Shown piece by piece: positions 6,037 through 13,358 of a stretch of 13,358 bases of DNA. Within the stretch, counting starts at the first letter, position 1. The number at the start of each line of letters is the position of its first letter. The DNA is from Dolichospermum compactum NIES-806 (GTDB lineage: Bacteria; Cyanobacteriota; Cyanobacteriia; Cyanobacteriales; Nostocaceae). The DNA is taken from NCBI RefSeq assembly GCF_002368115.1, contig NZ_AP018316.1:4904433-4917790 (forward strand). The letters are read 5' to 3'. A model generated the notes under the pieces. It did no database searches and had not been told where the DNA came from. It worked only from the letters and a program-made list of their open reading frames with translations. The position numbers were made by a program, and so were the translations under genes.

Positions 6037-6981
6037 GTGAAAATTCCAAATGCAATCTGGACATTACTCATTGGCATTGTCCTCACACTTGCCAGTCTCT
6101 GGTACGGTCAAAATCACGGTCTGTTACCTGTAGCGGCCTCCGACGAAGCCCCTTTGGTAGATGGTCTATTCAACACCATGATGACTGTTTCTACAGGCAT
6201 ATTTTTGATTGTTGAAGGTGTTTTAATTTACGCTGTTATTAGATATCGTCGTCGGGCTGGAGACAATGAAGATGGGCCAGCCATTGAAGGTAATGTACCT
6301 CTAGAGATACTGTGGACAGCGATCCCCGCAATTATCGTTATCGGTATTTCTCTCTACAGTTTTGATGTGTATAACAACATGGGTGGTTTTGATCCCCATT
6401 CGGCTCATGCTGCCCCGATGATGGAAAATGCCATGAATATGCCGGGAACGGCAATGGCTGCGACTGTACAAGTGTCACAGTTAAATACAAATTCTGATGA
6501 AGTTAAAAAACCGCCAGAATTAACCATTAACGTCACTGGAATCCAATATGCTTGGTTATTCAACTATCCAGATAAGGACGTAACAACGGGTGAACTGCAT
6601 TTACCCATTGGCAAAACAGTGGAAATCAATATGACAGCTAACGATGTCATCCACGCCTTTTGGATTCCTGAATTTCGGGTGAAACAGGATGCTATTCCTG
6701 GTAGACAAACCCATTTGCGATTTACTCCCAGAAAAGCGGGTGATTATGACCTAATTTGTGCTGAATTGTGTGGACCATATCACGGAGTGATGAAAAGCCA
6801 AGTAGTTGTGGAAACACAGGAAGCTTTTGATAGTTGGATGCAAGAACAGCTAATTGCTGGTAAAGATATTCCTAATCAAGCGGTAGCTGTGAATTCTATG
6901 TCCATGACTGCTGACGAATTTCTCTCTCCTTACACTCACGATATGGGCATTCACTCAGAAATTCTGCATCAAATTAAGTAG
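6037..6981 (+). CDS. ctaC: Cytochrome c oxidase subunit II (CuA subunit)
   Basis: This 314-residue subunit accepts electrons from cytochrome c6 or a similar donor at its CuA centre and passes them to subunit I. An N-terminal hydrophobic segment (7-24) could be a signal peptide or anchor. Two membrane helices follow (about 48-67 and 90-108). E90 in LEILWTAIPA matches the conserved Glu at the K-channel entrance. The CuA ligands are complete: H206, C241, E243, C245, H249 and M252 (CAELCGPYHGVM). The aromatic GIQYAWLFNY stretch is at 168-177. Between the last helix and the CuA domain lies a Met/His-rich linker (112-140). The start is GTG 6037. It is the first gene of ctaCDE, with 154 bp before ctaD. 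It is also called coxB. Confidence 0.97.
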   Translation: MKIPNAIWTLLIGIVLTLASLWYGQNHGLLPVAASDEAPLVDGLFNTMMTVSTGIFLIVEGVLIYAVIRYRRRAGDNEDGPAIEGNVPLEILWTAIPAIIVIGISLYSFDVYNNMGGFDPHSAHAAPMMENAMNMPGTAMAATVQVSQLNTNSDEVKKPPELTINVTGIQYAWLFNYPDKDVTTGELHLPIGKTVEINMTANDVIHAFWIPEFRVKQDAIPGRQTHLRFTPRKAGDYDLICAELCGPYHGVMKSQVVVETQEAFDSWMQEQLIAGKDIPNQAVAVNSMSMTADEFLSPYTHDMGIHSEILHQIK

Positions 6982-7094
6982 TTTGGGAATTACTTGAGTT
7001 GCAGCAGTTACAGGAAGAGATTTTGAACCTTTAAGTTATACATTCACACAGGGGGAGGAGGCGGACGTTTGGGGAAGAAAATCCTTCTCCTTTC

Positions 7095-7123
7095 TGACTC
7101 CTAAACTCCTGACTCGGTGACTC
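7095..7123 (+). repeat. Degenerate heptanucleotide repeat before ctaD
   Basis: TGACTCC-TAAACTCC-TGACTCG-GTGACTC is a degenerate heptamer run in the ctaC-ctaD gap, ending 12 bp before the ctaD start. The rest of the gap (6982-7094) is G-rich near 7051 and shows no gene. No terminator with a T-run is seen, so ctaC and ctaD can be cotranscribed. Confidence 0.45.
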
Positions 7124-7135
7124 TTTTTTGAAAAT

Positions 7136-8809
7136 ATGACACAAGCACAGTTAGAAGAAATTGCTCATGTCCCTAACCATGCTGAAGAACATGGGGAAAG
7201 GCATTGGCGAGACTTTTTCGGTTTTAGTACAGACCATAAGGTAATTGGGATTCAATATCTGGTAACATCCTTTGTTTTTTACTGCATTGGCGGCGTAATG
7301 GCTGATTTGGTGCGGACAGAATTACGGACTCCAGAGGTAGATTTTGTTACACCAGAAATTTACAACAGTCTGTTTACTCTCCATGCCACAATCATGATTT
7401 TTTTGTGGATTGTGCCAACAGGAGCAGGATTTGCCAACTATTTGATCCCGCTGATGATTGGGGCGAGAGATATGGCATTTCCGCGTCTGAATGCGGTAGC
7501 TTTTTGGATGGTTCCCCCCGCAGGTGTATTACTGGTTGCTAGTTTGGCGGTAGGTGATGCCCCGGATGCTGGTTGGACTTCTTACCCACCTCTGAGTTTG
7601 GTGACAGGCCAGGTGGGTGAGGGGATTTGGATTATGAGTATCCTGCTTTTAGGAACTTCTTCGATTTTGGGGGCGATTAATTTTATCGTCACCCTTTGGA
7701 AGATGCGTGTTCCCAGTATGGGCATTTTCCAAATGCCTTTGTTTTGTTGGGCGATGATTGCAACTTCGGCTTTGGTGTTGGTATCTACACCCGTGTTAGC
7801 TGCGGCTTTGATTTTGCTGGGTTTTGATTTGCTGGCAGGAACAACGTTTTTTAACCCGACTGGTGGGGGAGATCCTGTTGTTTACCAACATATGTTCTGG
7901 TTCTATTCTCATCCGGCGGTTTATATTATGATTTTGCCTTTCTTTGGGGCAATTTCGGAAATTCTGCCAATTCATGCCCGGAAACCAATTTTTGGTTATA
8001 AAGCGATCGCTTTTTCATCTCTAGCTATCAGCTTTTTAGGGTTAATCGTTTGGGCGCACCATATGTTTACCAGCGGTGTTCCCGGTTGGTTGCGGATGTT
8101 TTTCATGATCACGACAATGATCATCGCTGTCCCCACTGGGATTAAAATTTTCGGTTGGTTGGCAACTATTTGGGGTGGTAAAATCCGCTTCACCAGTGCC
8201 ATGTTGTTTGCTATCGGCTTTTTAGCAACTTTTGTGATTGGTGGCATTAGCGGGGTAATGTTGGCCGCAGTTCCTTTTGATATTCACGTTCACGATACTT
8301 ACTTTGTGGTGGCACATCTCCACTATGTTTTGTTTGGTGGCAGTGTGTTAGGAATTTTTGCGGCTATTTATCACTGGTTCCCGAAAATGACGGGACGGAA
8401 ACTGAACGAATTTTGGGGTCAGGTGCATTTTGCCTTAACCATGATTGGTTTAAATATGACTTTCTTGCCCATGCACAAACTGGGATTAATGGGTATGAAC
8501 CGCCGCATTGCTGAATATGATCCTAAGTTCACAAGTTTGAATCAAATCTGTACTTACGGATCTTATATATTGGCGGTTTCGACATTACCATTTATCGTCA
8601 ATGCGGTTTGGTGTTGGTTCTATGGGGAAAAAGCGGGCAATAATCCTTGGCAAGCACTGACTTTGGAATGGATGACTTCTTCCCCTCCTAGTATTGAGAA
8701 TTTTGAAACTCTCCCTGTTTTGACTACTGGTCCATACGATTATGGGGTCAGTGAGGAAAGAATTGAAACTGAACCTGTGTTAACTCCCCAAACTGAATCA
8801 GCACTTTAG
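7136..8809 (+). CDS. ctaD: Cytochrome c oxidase subunit I, A2-type
   Basis: This 557-residue catalytic subunit has twelve membrane helices and reduces O2 to water while pumping protons. Heme a ligands are H83 (LHATIM) and H396. The heme a3 ligand is H394 (VVAHLHYVL). CuB ligands are H259, H308 and H309 (AHHMF), with Y263 placed for the His-Tyr crosslink. H386-D387 match the Mg site. D-channel residues N101, D112 and N119 and the K-channel lysine K337 (PTGIKIF) are present. The Glu of the usual HPEVY is Ala here, and the helix reads WFYSHPAVY, the YSHP signature of A2 heme-copper oxidases. The start is ATG 7136. The gene carries a HIP1 site near 8003 and lies between ctaC and ctaE. It is also called coxA. 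Confidence 0.98.
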   Translation: MTQAQLEEIAHVPNHAEEHGERHWRDFFGFSTDHKVIGIQYLVTSFVFYCIGGVMADLVRTELRTPEVDFVTPEIYNSLFTLHATIMIFLWIVPTGAGFANYLIPLMIGARDMAFPRLNAVAFWMVPPAGVLLVASLAVGDAPDAGWTSYPPLSLVTGQVGEGIWIMSILLLGTSSILGAINFIVTLWKMRVPSMGIFQMPLFCWAMIATSALVLVSTPVLAAALILLGFDLLAGTTFFNPTGGGDPVVYQHMFWFYSHPAVYIMILPFFGAISEILPIHARKPIFGYKAIAFSSLAISFLGLIVWAHHMFTSGVPGWLRMFFMITTMIIAVPTGIKIFGWLATIWGGKIRFTSAMLFAIGFLATFVIGGISGVMLAAVPFDIHVHDTYFVVAHLHYVLFGGSVLGIFAAIYHWFPKMTGRKLNEFWGQVHFALTMIGLNMTFLPMHKLGLMGMNRRIAEYDPKFTSLNQICTYGSYILAVSTLPFIVNAVWCWFYGEKAGNNPWQALTLEWMTSSPPSIENFETLPVLTTGPYDYGVSEERIETEPVLTPQTESAL

Positions 8810-8855
8810 AAAAGGGACAGGGCGTAGGGGGAAGATTTTTCTGTTTTCTTCCTCC

Positions 8856-8890
8856 TGACAACTGACAACTGACAACTGACAACTGACAAC
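8856..8890 (+). repeat. Five tandem TGACAAC heptamers before ctaE
   Basis: Five perfect TGACAAC units fill the space up to 9 nt before the ctaE start codon, in the place where a ribosome binding site would be. They match the heptanucleotide short tandem repeats (STRR) known from heterocystous cyanobacteria. Copy number in such repeats usually varies between strains. Confidence 0.85.
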
Positions 8891-8899
8891 TAAAAATTT

Positions 8900-9514
8900 A
8901 TGCAAGGTCAAATTATTGACACGGCGACAACTGAACTAGATCACCATGCGGTGATTTCTCATCATGAAGCACATCCAGATCATCGCTTGACTGGTCTATT
9001 TATGTTTTTGGTGGCTGAGGGCATGATTTTTATGGGTTTGTTTGGTGCATACCTGACTTACCGTTCAACTATTCCTGTCTGGCCACCGACAGGGACACCG
9101 GAATTAGAATTGTTGTTACCCACTGTGAATACTTCTATTTTGATAGCTAGTAGTTTTGTGATGCACAATGCTGATACGGCTATTAAAAAGAATGATACGA
9201 AGGGAATGCGGTTTTGGTTGGCAATTACCGCTGTCATGGGGGCGATTTTTTTGGCGGGTCAGGTTTATGAATATACTCATTTGGAGTTTGGTCTGACTAC
9301 CAATTTATTCGCTAGTACATTTTATGTGTTGACTGGTTTTCACGGCTTGCACGTTACTATCGGCGTTTTAGCGATTTTAGCAGTTTTGTGGCGATCGCTT
9401 ACTCCCGGACACTACAGCAATGAAAACCACTTCGGTATTGAAGCAGCGGAAATTTACTGGCACTTTGTAGACGTAATTTGGATTATTTTATTCGGATTAC
9501 TCTATTTACTCTAG
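8900..9514 (+). CDS. ctaE: Cytochrome c oxidase subunit III
   Basis: This 204-residue protein is the short five-helix form of subunit III that stabilises subunit I and its proton uptake. After a His-rich N-terminal tail (15-28) come five hydrophobic segments (about 31-53, 75-88, 105-122, 137-163, 187-204). Family signatures are LTGFHGLHVTIG (144-155) and EAAEIYWHFVDVIWI (181-195). E40 in helix I corresponds to a conserved acidic residue. The start is ATG 8900, with no Shine-Dalgarno; the upstream DNA is a TGACAAC repeat array. It is the last gene of the operon, with a terminator about 40 bp after the stop. A GCGATCGC site occurs near 9392. It is also called coxC. Confidence 0.96.
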   Translation: MQGQIIDTATTELDHHAVISHHEAHPDHRLTGLFMFLVAEGMIFMGLFGAYLTYRSTIPVWPPTGTPELELLLPTVNTSILIASSFVMHNADTAIKKNDTKGMRFWLAITAVMGAIFLAGQVYEYTHLEFGLTTNLFASTFYVLTGFHGLHVTIGVLAILAVLWRSLTPGHYSNENHFGIEAAEIYWHFVDVIWIILFGLLYLL

Positions 9515-9555
9515 GTATTTATTACTTAGTTGTTCACTCCACTCGAATAACCTAC

Positions 9556-9578
9556 AATCCCCCCAAGGGGGTTTTTTT
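9556..9578 (+). terminator. Rho-independent terminator of ctaCDE
   Basis: CCCCC (9559-9563), a 3-nt loop and GGGGG (9567-9571) are followed by seven T (9572-9578). It works only on the plus strand and closes the oxidase operon. The opposite strand has no T-run, so the convergent helicase gene needs another stop signal, which I did not find. Confidence 0.85.
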
Positions 9579-9614
9579 GTTTGTACTGGTTATTATTTAT
9601 GGTATGAGTATATA

Positions 9615-9647
9615 GTAGGTTGGGTTAAGCGACAGCGCAACCCAACA
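9615..9647 (-). repeat. 33-nt dispersed repeat, copy 2
   Basis: This is an exact reverse complement of the repeat at 5956-5988. Its end (CCCAACA, 9641-9647) can also pair with TGTTGGG at 9682-9688, so a larger hairpin is possible. Confidence 0.8.
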
Positions 9648-9659
9648 TTATCAAAATTA

Positions 9660-9683
9660 TCAAATATTTTGTCAAATATTTTG
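9660..9683. repeat. Tandem 12-bp duplication
   Basis: TCAAATATTTTG occurs twice in direct contact (9660-9671 and 9672-9683). It lies in the AT-rich gap between the convergent ctaE and helicase genes, next to the 33-nt repeat. This gap (9515-9730) holds no gene. Confidence 0.7.
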
Positions 9684-9730
9684 TTGGGTAACATTCTTAC
9701 TTTTCTTTACACAGATTGGTTTTATTGTGT

Positions 9731-12700
9731 TCACCTACTTACCCATAAGTTTTGTGTCATCTGCAAAAACTCGGCAAACAAGGGTTCTCCAAAATTTATT
9801 ACTCTCAGGGAAGGCATTTCATCAAACATATCTGGGTAAAAAGTGATCTGGTATTCGCGGCTTTTATAGATAAGTAACCAAGTTCTTTCCCCGTTTGGCT
9901 GAAAAATCACCCCAGCAGATTTTAAAATTGTTGATGTGGTAAATAAATGTTCAATGCTTTCTGGTGTGAAGGGAGTGGGTGGAATAGGCTTTTGAATTTC
10001 CGCTAAATCAGCATCCAAATCCATTGTCACCATTGCTTCAATTCCTGAACGTAGAGGCGCATCTAATACTGAATCAAACTCAGACATTAATACATCCTCT
10101 TCTTCTGGATCTGCACTCATCGCAGCTTGTTCAATGAATGTGGGAACTTTAGCTAAAATGGGTTGGAGATTCCCAACAACTGTAGCAAAGGCGTTAATGC
10201 GATCGCGCAATTTTCTGTAAACTTTTGCTTCTACTGTGCCATCATAATAAAAATTGTGAATGCGGACAGTAGTATATCTTTGTCCAATTCTATCAATTCT
10301 GCCTATCCGTTGTTCTACTCGCATGGGATTCCAGGGCATATCATAATTGATTAATACCCCACAATTTTGCAAGTTTAATCCTTCTGATGCAGATTCAGTA
10401 CAAAGCAGAATTTTAATTTCATCCTGGCGAAATTTGCGTTTAATTTCTTCCTTGGGAACTACACACCAAGTAGGTTCACTGTTCCCTGTTGAATGTTGAG
10501 TGTTAACTTTTAATAATTCCCCACCACGTCCAGAATAACAAGCTACTTGACTACCATATAATTCTTTTAAAGCATCTCGTAAATAGTCCATTGTGTCTGT
10601 GTATTGAGTAAAGACAATAGCACTTTCTCTTTGGCTTAATTCTTGACGTAAAATCTGAATAAAATGGGAAAGTTTACTATCTTCTCCTGTATTTTCAAAT
10701 TGCTGTAATAAATCTTCTAAATATTGAATTTCCTGGGGGTCTACTTCTTCAAAGAAAGATTCCATTCCCGAAATTACTGCATCATTAGCTTCATCAATAT
10801 CCGCATAATCATCTTCTGTAATAAAACTGCCTTGTTTAGTTAATAAACAATCTAAACCCCGTTGTAAAGATGCTTTGATAGCGTAGAATGAACTGGTTAA
10901 ACGTTTCCTGTACAAAGTCATTAAAAAACCGCGACAGGTACGCTGATCTTTTTGTGCTAGTCTGTAAAAATGACGGACATAATTACTAACAGCTTGGTAA
11001 AGCGGAACTTCACGGTTAATTTCTAAACTAATGGCATTATCTTGAACAATTCTACTAGGAATATCTTGGGTTAATAATCCGCGTTGATAATATTGTCTCA
11101 ATGTATCGCGGGTATGACGAAACATCAAATCTTTTAAAGGAGTATTAACTGTTAAATATTGTCGGGAAGTATTAATAAAATTTTCATCTGCTAATAATTG
11201 TTTATGATTAGAGATTTTCCTACCTCGTTCCCATAAATCCTGCATTTTATAAGCAATATTTCTATCTTGTTGGTTTAAAAATTGCTGTAATCGAGAACAA
11301 GGTTTTCCTCCTTGTTGAAAATAGTCATTAGACATGACTTGCCAAAAGTTCAGGATTTCTGGTTTTACACTACTTGGTAATGATTCAAAATAATTACAGA
11401 AGTTATCTCCATAACTCCAATGTCCTTGCATTCCTAGTAAATTTAATAAATCAAAAACTTCTATAGCATCAATTTGCATGGGAGTAGCAGAAAGCAGAAT
11501 TAAGGCTTGAGTTTTATCCTTTAATTGCTGCATTAATTCTAATAACCGATTCGGTGTTTCTTTGCGATTTTGAGGGCTTTTTCTTCTAGCGTGGTGTGCT
11601 TCATCTAATATGACTAAATCCCAAGGTTCTGCTGCTAGTAATTCCTGCATTCTTTCTTTTCTCCGCACTAAATGGGAAGAAGCGAGAATTAAATCTTGGC
11701 TATTCCAGGGATTGTTAATTTTTGACTGCTGACGGTATTGTTCAGTTAATAGTGAACTGTGAACTGTGAACAAATTTTGATTGTAACTCCAAAAATGTAA
11801 ATTGAATTTTTCTCTTAATTCTTCTTGCCATTGGGGTTGGACACTTGCAGGGGAAAGGATGAGTACCCGTTTGGCTTTTTTAGCTAAGAGGAGATAACGT
11901 AAAATTAGTCCTGTTTCAATGGTTTTACCTAATCCAACTTCGTCAGCAATAAGAAAACTTTTGGGAAAGGTTTCTGCTACCCGACGCAATATTTTAATTT
12001 GGTGTGGCCAGGGTTTTATGGGAATTGATTTTAAACAAAAGTCTAAACATCCAGGATGTTGATGAATATTCGCTAGTTGGTAAAATGCTTGTTTTTCTTC
12101 TTCGTTGATGGCTGTTAATTGTTGACTGTTGGCTGTATTTTTTCGGTTATCTGTGAACTGTGAACCGTCAACTGTTAACGGTGAACTGTCAGCATTTTTT
12201 ATTGGCCGAGAATCAAATTCAATTTGAGGATTCCAGGTAGGTTTAGATGTTGGGGCATAATTTAACAGTTTTTGTTGCACTGCTTCGGGAATTTCAAATA
12301 CACGGACATTGGGGGATAAGTTATACCACAGTTGTTCAAATCTGGAAACTTCTTCTTCTACTCTATCTAATTCTCTTCCTCCTTCCCAAGAACAATAAAC
12401 GTGAAAGGATTCGACGTTTTTCTCCCAACCGGCAATAGATTCGTTATTAGAACCATTAAATGCTAATTTATCACCGTTGCTATCTGTAAAGATGCCGACT
12501 TTCTCATGAAATATATGTTGAGGATCTAGTTGTTGTATGCTATCTTCTGGAAGTCCATTTTCTTGGAGAGGAATGGCTATTTTGATGTCGAGATATTGAT
12601 TTTGAATTAACCAACTGAGTATTTCTAAATGTTTGAGTTGGGCAAAGTTTTCTGGTGGTGTTAAGTCGGCATCTAAACGAATTAGTAAAGCATCCCGTAA

Positions 12701-12955
12701 TGTGTATCCTTGTTCTATTGCTTGCAAGTCTTGGGGACTAAATTGGCATCCCATCATTAACCGGATTTTGCCTTGATTGTGTAACATTGCCCCTAAACCC
12801 CGCGCTACTTTACTTAAAATGGCGCTGCTAAAAAAGCCTGATTTTCTGTCATATTGGATGGCAGATTCTAAGGCAGGAATATAGAAGTCAGCAATCGTAT
12901 TGTGGGTGTTGCTGGAGTAGCTGATTTTCCAAGAGGTATCGCGTAGAGGTTTCAA
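9731..12955 (-). CDS. PLD-like domain plus SNF2-type helicase
   Basis: This 1074-residue cytoplasmic protein combines a phospholipase D-like N-terminal domain with an SNF2/RapA-type ATPase. Residues 1-220 include an HKD-like motif: H150, K152, D158, then FNGSNNES (166-173). The spacing is HxK-x5-D rather than the usual x4, so nuclease activity is uncertain. Helicase motifs are complete: Walker A GLGKT (341-345), DEAH (451-454), SAT (489-491), motif IV VFTQYTDT (781-788), SEGLNLQ (857-863) and motif VI QRIGRIDRIGQR (882-893). Relatives act in nucleic-acid remodelling and some sit in restriction or DISARM-like loci; here no partner is visible. Three heptanucleotide arrays are built into the frame. 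The start appears to be TTG 12955, as an in-frame TAA lies 13 bp upstream; no Shine-Dalgarno is seen. Translation may be weak. It could share a transcript with the antitoxin-like gene 60 bp upstream. Confidence 0.9.
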   Translation of the reverse strand: MKPLRDTSWKISYSSNTHNTIADFYIPALESAIQYDRKSGFFSSAILSKVARGLGAMLHNQGKIRLMMGCQFSPQDLQAIEQGYTLRDALLIRLDADLTPPENFAQLKHLEILSWLIQNQYLDIKIAIPLQENGLPEDSIQQLDPQHIFHEKVGIFTDSNGDKLAFNGSNNESIAGWEKNVESFHVYCSWEGGRELDRVEEEVSRFEQLWYNLSPNVRVFEIPEAVQQKLLNYAPTSKPTWNPQIEFDSRPIKNADSSPLTVDGSQFTDNRKNTANSQQLTAINEEEKQAFYQLANIHQHPGCLDFCLKSIPIKPWPHQIKILRRVAETFPKSFLIADEVGLGKTIETGLILRYLLLAKKAKRVLILSPASVQPQWQEELREKFNLHFWSYNQNLFTVHSSLLTEQYRQQSKINNPWNSQDLILASSHLVRRKERMQELLAAEPWDLVILDEAHHARRKSPQNRKETPNRLLELMQQLKDKTQALILLSATPMQIDAIEVFDLLNLLGMQGHWSYGDNFCNYFESLPSSVKPEILNFWQVMSNDYFQQGGKPCSRLQQFLNQQDRNIAYKMQDLWERGRKISNHKQLLADENFINTSRQYLTVNTPLKDLMFRHTRDTLRQYYQRGLLTQDIPSRIVQDNAISLEINREVPLYQAVSNYVRHFYRLAQKDQRTCRGFLMTLYRKRLTSSFYAIKASLQRGLDCLLTKQGSFITEDDYADIDEANDAVISGMESFFEEVDPQEIQYLEDLLQQFENTGEDSKLSHFIQILRQELSQRESAIVFTQYTDTMDYLRDALKELYGSQVACYSGRGGELLKVNTQHSTGNSEPTWCVVPKEEIKRKFRQDEIKILLCTESASEGLNLQNCGVLINYDMPWNPMRVEQRIGRIDRIGQRYTTVRIHNFYYDGTVEAKVYRKLRDRINAFATVVGNLQPILAKVPTFIEQAAMSADPEEEDVLMSEFDSVLDAPLRSGIEAMVTMDLDADLAEIQKPIPPTPFTPESIEHLFTTSTILKSAGVIFQPNGERTWLLIYKSREYQITFYPDMFDEMPSLRVINFGEPLFAEFLQMTQNLWVSR
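10475..10509 (-). repeat. Heptanucleotide array inside the helicase gene (third)
   Basis: Read on the plus strand: TTCACTG, TTCCCTG, TTGAATG, TTGAGTG, TTAACTT, in strict 7-nt phase. It encodes residues of about 816-827 (KVNTQHSTGNSE) between CYSGRGGE and the conserved WxxVxKEEIK segment, a loop between helicase motifs. Confidence 0.7.
11744..11771 (-). repeat. Heptanucleotide array inside the helicase gene (second)
   Basis: Plus-strand units are AGTTAAT, AGTGAAC, TGTGAAC, TGTGAAC in 7-nt phase. They encode about residues 395-404 (LFTVHSSLLT), in a loop between motifs Ia and II. Confidence 0.7.
12110..12190 (-). repeat. Heptanucleotide array inside the helicase gene (first)
   Basis: Six phased minus-strand heptamers (GACAGTT, CACCGTT, AACAGTT, GACGGTT, CACAGTT, CACAGAT; 12190-12149) and a second cluster (12136-12110: about AACAGCC, AACAGTC, AACAATT, AACAGCC) lie in the linker between the PLD-like and helicase domains. 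They encode residues of about 256-282, rich in Ser, Thr, Asn and Gln. Confidence 0.8.
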
Positions 12956-13015
12956 TTTTTTAACCAGTTATCTAATTTTAACTTGGGAATATTTATAAAA
13001 TCTTTAGTCGTTATC

Positions 13016-13306
13016 CTAATTATCAATTGAGTTTATAATTCTACCTTGATAAGCATGACGTTCTTTGTCAATTTCTGCAAATATTTCGGTTAGTTCAGGT
13101 TGATTTTTCCAAGTACCGAATAATTTATTTAGTTTAGCTAGTCTCTCCTGTTCTGTTAATGGTTGTTTTGGTTTTCTGATTTGATTTTCAATAAATTCTA
13201 AGTCTATTATTTCTAAGTCTACTATGATTTCTGTTCCATCTGGAATATTGTTAAGTTGTTCTAATATTTCTATATTCTGTCCCCGTTTTATGCCTCTTAC
13301 TTTCAT
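13016..13306 (-). CDS. Small antitoxin-like protein
   Basis: This is a 96-residue acidic, soluble protein. The N-terminus (MKVRGIKRGQNIEILEQLNN, then IPDGTEIIVDLEI) matches the beta-rich start common to cyanobacterial antitoxin-like proteins (often VapB/AbrB-like). The C-terminal half (LFGTWKNQPELTEIFAEIDK, ERHAYQGR) matches the toxin-binding tail seen in antitoxins paired with PIN-domain VapC toxins. I chose ATG 13306 because AGGAG lies 7 nt before it; the TTG at 13312 is too close to that site. In this family the toxin usually follows at once or overlaps, but here the next gene on the strand is the helicase 60 bp away, so no partner is visible. Function is inferred from family resemblance. 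Confidence 0.7.
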   Translation of the reverse strand: MKVRGIKRGQNIEILEQLNNIPDGTEIIVDLEIIDLEFIENQIRKPKQPLTEQERLAKLNKLFGTWKNQPELTEIFAEIDKERHAYQGRIINSIDN

Positions 13307-13313
13307 TTTCAAT

Positions 13314-13318
13314 CTCCT
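13314..13318 (-). promoter_or_regulatory. Strong Shine-Dalgarno site of the antitoxin-like gene
   Basis: AGGAG on the minus strand lies 7 nt before the ATG at 13306. It is the best ribosome binding site in the window and settles the start. The final bases (13319-13358) hold only degenerate heptanucleotide sequence such as AGTTGAC. Confidence 0.75.
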
Positions 13319-13358
13319 GTGATTAATAGTTATTAGTTGACTGTTTAATTGTCTGTGA

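Noticed and set aside
7996..8247. Minus-strand frame opposite ctaD
   Set aside because: It is antisense to the helices of subunit I that carry the CuB ligands and K-channel lysine, with no independent support.
8856..8890. CRISPR-like array
   Set aside because: The units are contiguous 7-mers with no spacers, typical of STRR repeats.
10163..12438. Plus-strand frames opposite the helicase gene (10163-10354, 12247-12438)
   Set aside because: Both are short antisense shadows of conserved helicase or linker sequence.

Overview
The window is cyanobacterial DNA, most likely from a filamentous Nostoc/Anabaena-type organism. The evidence is many GCGATCGC (HIP1) octamers in genes and gaps, phased heptanucleotide repeats of the kind known from heterocystous cyanobacteria, and a ctaB-ctaA / ctaC-ctaD-ctaE arrangement typical of that group. 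No tRNA, rRNA or CRISPR array was seen.

Layout: positions 1-350 hold fragments of dispersed repeats and no gene. 351-1382 (+) encodes a cyanobacterial protein of unknown function with a helix-turn-helix-like region; its C-terminal reading frame appears broken. 1482-3348 is an IS605-type element with divergent tnpA (Y1 HUH transposase) and tnpB (RuvC-like, probably RNA-guided nuclease). Both ends carry imperfect subterminal hairpins with one bulged base, and the left end abuts TTAAC. 3349-3558 is a gap with a possible transposase remnant and the ctaB terminator.

3559-9514 is the respiratory core. ctaB and ctaA (heme O and heme A synthesis) run leftward. ctaC, ctaD and ctaE (subunits II, I and III of an aa3-type cytochrome c oxidase) run rightward from a shared ~500-bp region. 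The left-hand genes make the heme A that the right-hand oxidase uses. Subunit I carries the YSHP motif of A2-type oxidases. Two identical, oppositely oriented 33-nt repeats bracket ctaCDE, and heptanucleotide repeats lie in or next to its gaps.

9731-12955 (-) is a large PLD-like/SNF2-type helicase. Three phased heptanucleotide arrays sit inside this gene without breaking the frame. Upstream on the same strand is a small antitoxin-like gene with a strong ribosome binding site and no visible toxin partner.

No clearly new multi-gene system is visible. The most unusual signals are the repeat arrays inside the helicase gene, the reconstructed insertion of the IS at the stop codon of a decayed frame, and the orphan antitoxin-like/helicase pair, which could belong to a defence locus that continues outside the window.
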